64,000 bases of DNA from contig NZ_LMSL01000018.1 in NCBI RefSeq assembly GCF_001428405.1, forward strand, positions 65,135 to 129,134, in the 5' to 3' direction. Positions 63,695-64,000 of this stretch are shown here, one piece after another (position 1 is the stretch's first letter; each line of letters starts with the position of its first letter). Source of the DNA: Frateuria sp. Soil773. Lineage in GTDB: Bacteria > Pseudomonadota > Gammaproteobacteria > Xanthomonadales > Rhodanobacteraceae. The notes beneath the pieces were generated by a model, which was not told where the DNA came from, did no database searches, and saw nothing but the letters and a program-made list of their open reading frames with translations. Position numbers and translations under genes: made by a program.

Positions 63695-64000
63695 GCGGAT
63701 ACCTCGGAAACCCTCCGCTTACCGTTCTTCCGTGCCGTTTTCCAAGCTTCTTTCAACATCAAAAAGGCGGCACGGAAGTCAGGTTTGCCCCCTTTATCTG
63801 TTCGCGTCCACCGGGTCAGCGTCGTACTGAGATCGCTGCGCTTATTCTCACCGAGGCCCTCATTGGCCTTGATCACGGAGACGTCTTTGGCGATGAAGGG
63901 AATGATGCCCTTAGTCGTCAAAGATGCTCCTTGATGTGCACGCGTAGCCTTCCCCTCACGCGACGTCATTTGAAAGGAGAACATCTGGCAGTCTTGGCTG
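63691..64000 (-). CDS. Unknown protein, possibly truncated by the window edge
   Basis: From ATG 63984 it has 97 aa, but the frame stays open to the window edge (SQDCQ precedes), so this may be the C-terminal part of a longer protein. It is basic (TARKNGKRRVSEVSA) with no domain recognised. It overlaps the end of the convergent YagK-like gene by 4 nt. Confidence 0.5.
   Translation of the reverse strand, partial: SQDCQMFSFQMTSREGKATRAHQGASLTTKGIIPFIAKDVSVIKANEGLGENKRSDLSTTLTRWTRTDKGGKPDFRAAFLMLKEAWKTARKNGKRRVSEVSA

Larger units (their letters stand above)
44338..64000. mobile_element. Genomic island inserted at tRNA-Ile2 (right end outside window)
   Basis: The region begins at the tRNA 3' end, has a tyrosine integrase as first gene, and holds only accessory genes: two giant nuclease-STAND proteins, an HU-like protein, RadC, DUF932, an XRE repressor, an AlpA-like regulator and a YagK-like protein. 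No second copy of the tRNA 3' end was seen before 64000, so the distal att site lies beyond the window. Several nested elements may be present, since 61800-64000 looks like a separate satellite or inovirus-type unit. Confidence 0.85.

Noticed and set aside
44338..64000. Second copy of the tRNA-Ile2 3' end as island attR
   Set aside because: None was noticed by reading to the window edge; the island must end further right.

Overview
The window is high-GC gammaproteobacterial chromosome. The gene content (rpoD, the def-fmt-rsmB cluster, dprA next to topA, a lysine/alanine-tailed topoisomerase I, bfd-bfr, bactofilin, erpA) fits the order Lysobacterales (Xanthomonadales), most likely Rhodanobacteraceae or a close relative. 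The genus cannot be fixed from the sequence alone.

Positions 1-11338 are the edge of a type III secretion (injectisome, Hrc/Sct) locus. It carries hrcC (cut by the window edge) and hrcV on the minus strand, a FliO-like gene, a PAS-histidine kinase and FixJ-type regulator pair that runs directly into hrcQ-hrcR-hrcS-hrcT, hrcU on the minus strand, and four small unassigned genes, the last resembling a secreted filament or needle subunit. Five copies of a 16-bp palindrome (CTAGGG-N4-CCCTAG type) occur in four intergenic regions of this locus. Each promoter-facing copy lies about 22-24 nt from a -10-like hexamer, which suggests one shared activator, plausibly the embedded response regulator. The ATPase and inner-ring genes must lie to the left of the window. 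A tRNA-Met gene marks the right border.

Positions 11793-44186 are mostly housekeeping: rppH, Fur-type-box-controlled bfd and bfr, a bactofilin module, erpA, nudC, an AmpE-like gene, a lysophospholipid transporter-acyltransferase fusion, purD, an isolated AMP-ligase, tsaC-topA, dprA, a LysM protein, def-fmt-rsmB, dtd and rpoD. An envelope-polysaccharide block sits within it: three tandem GT4 paralogues (30701-34060), an O-antigen-ligase/GT2 fusion, a WaaE-like GT2, a glycerophosphotransferase-like protein, an ArnT-like glycosyltransferase, a TPR protein and an LpxL-type acyltransferase.

From 44338 to the right edge is a genomic island inserted at the 3' end of a tRNA-Ile2 (CAU) gene, with a P4-type integrase as its first gene. 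Its cargo is dominated by two giant convergent genes (1724 and 1548 aa). Each encodes an N-terminal PD-(D/E)XK-like nuclease, a STAND-type P-loop NTPase and a long helical C-terminal region, the architecture of Avs-like antiviral sensors. They form the best candidate for an undescribed system in this window. The rest of the island holds an HU-like protein with a lysine-rich tail, small membrane proteins, RadC- and DUF932-type accessory genes, an XRE repressor with a likely operator, a lipoprotein, an AlpA-like regulator and a YagK/inovirus-Gp2-like HUH protein. The distal att site is outside the window.
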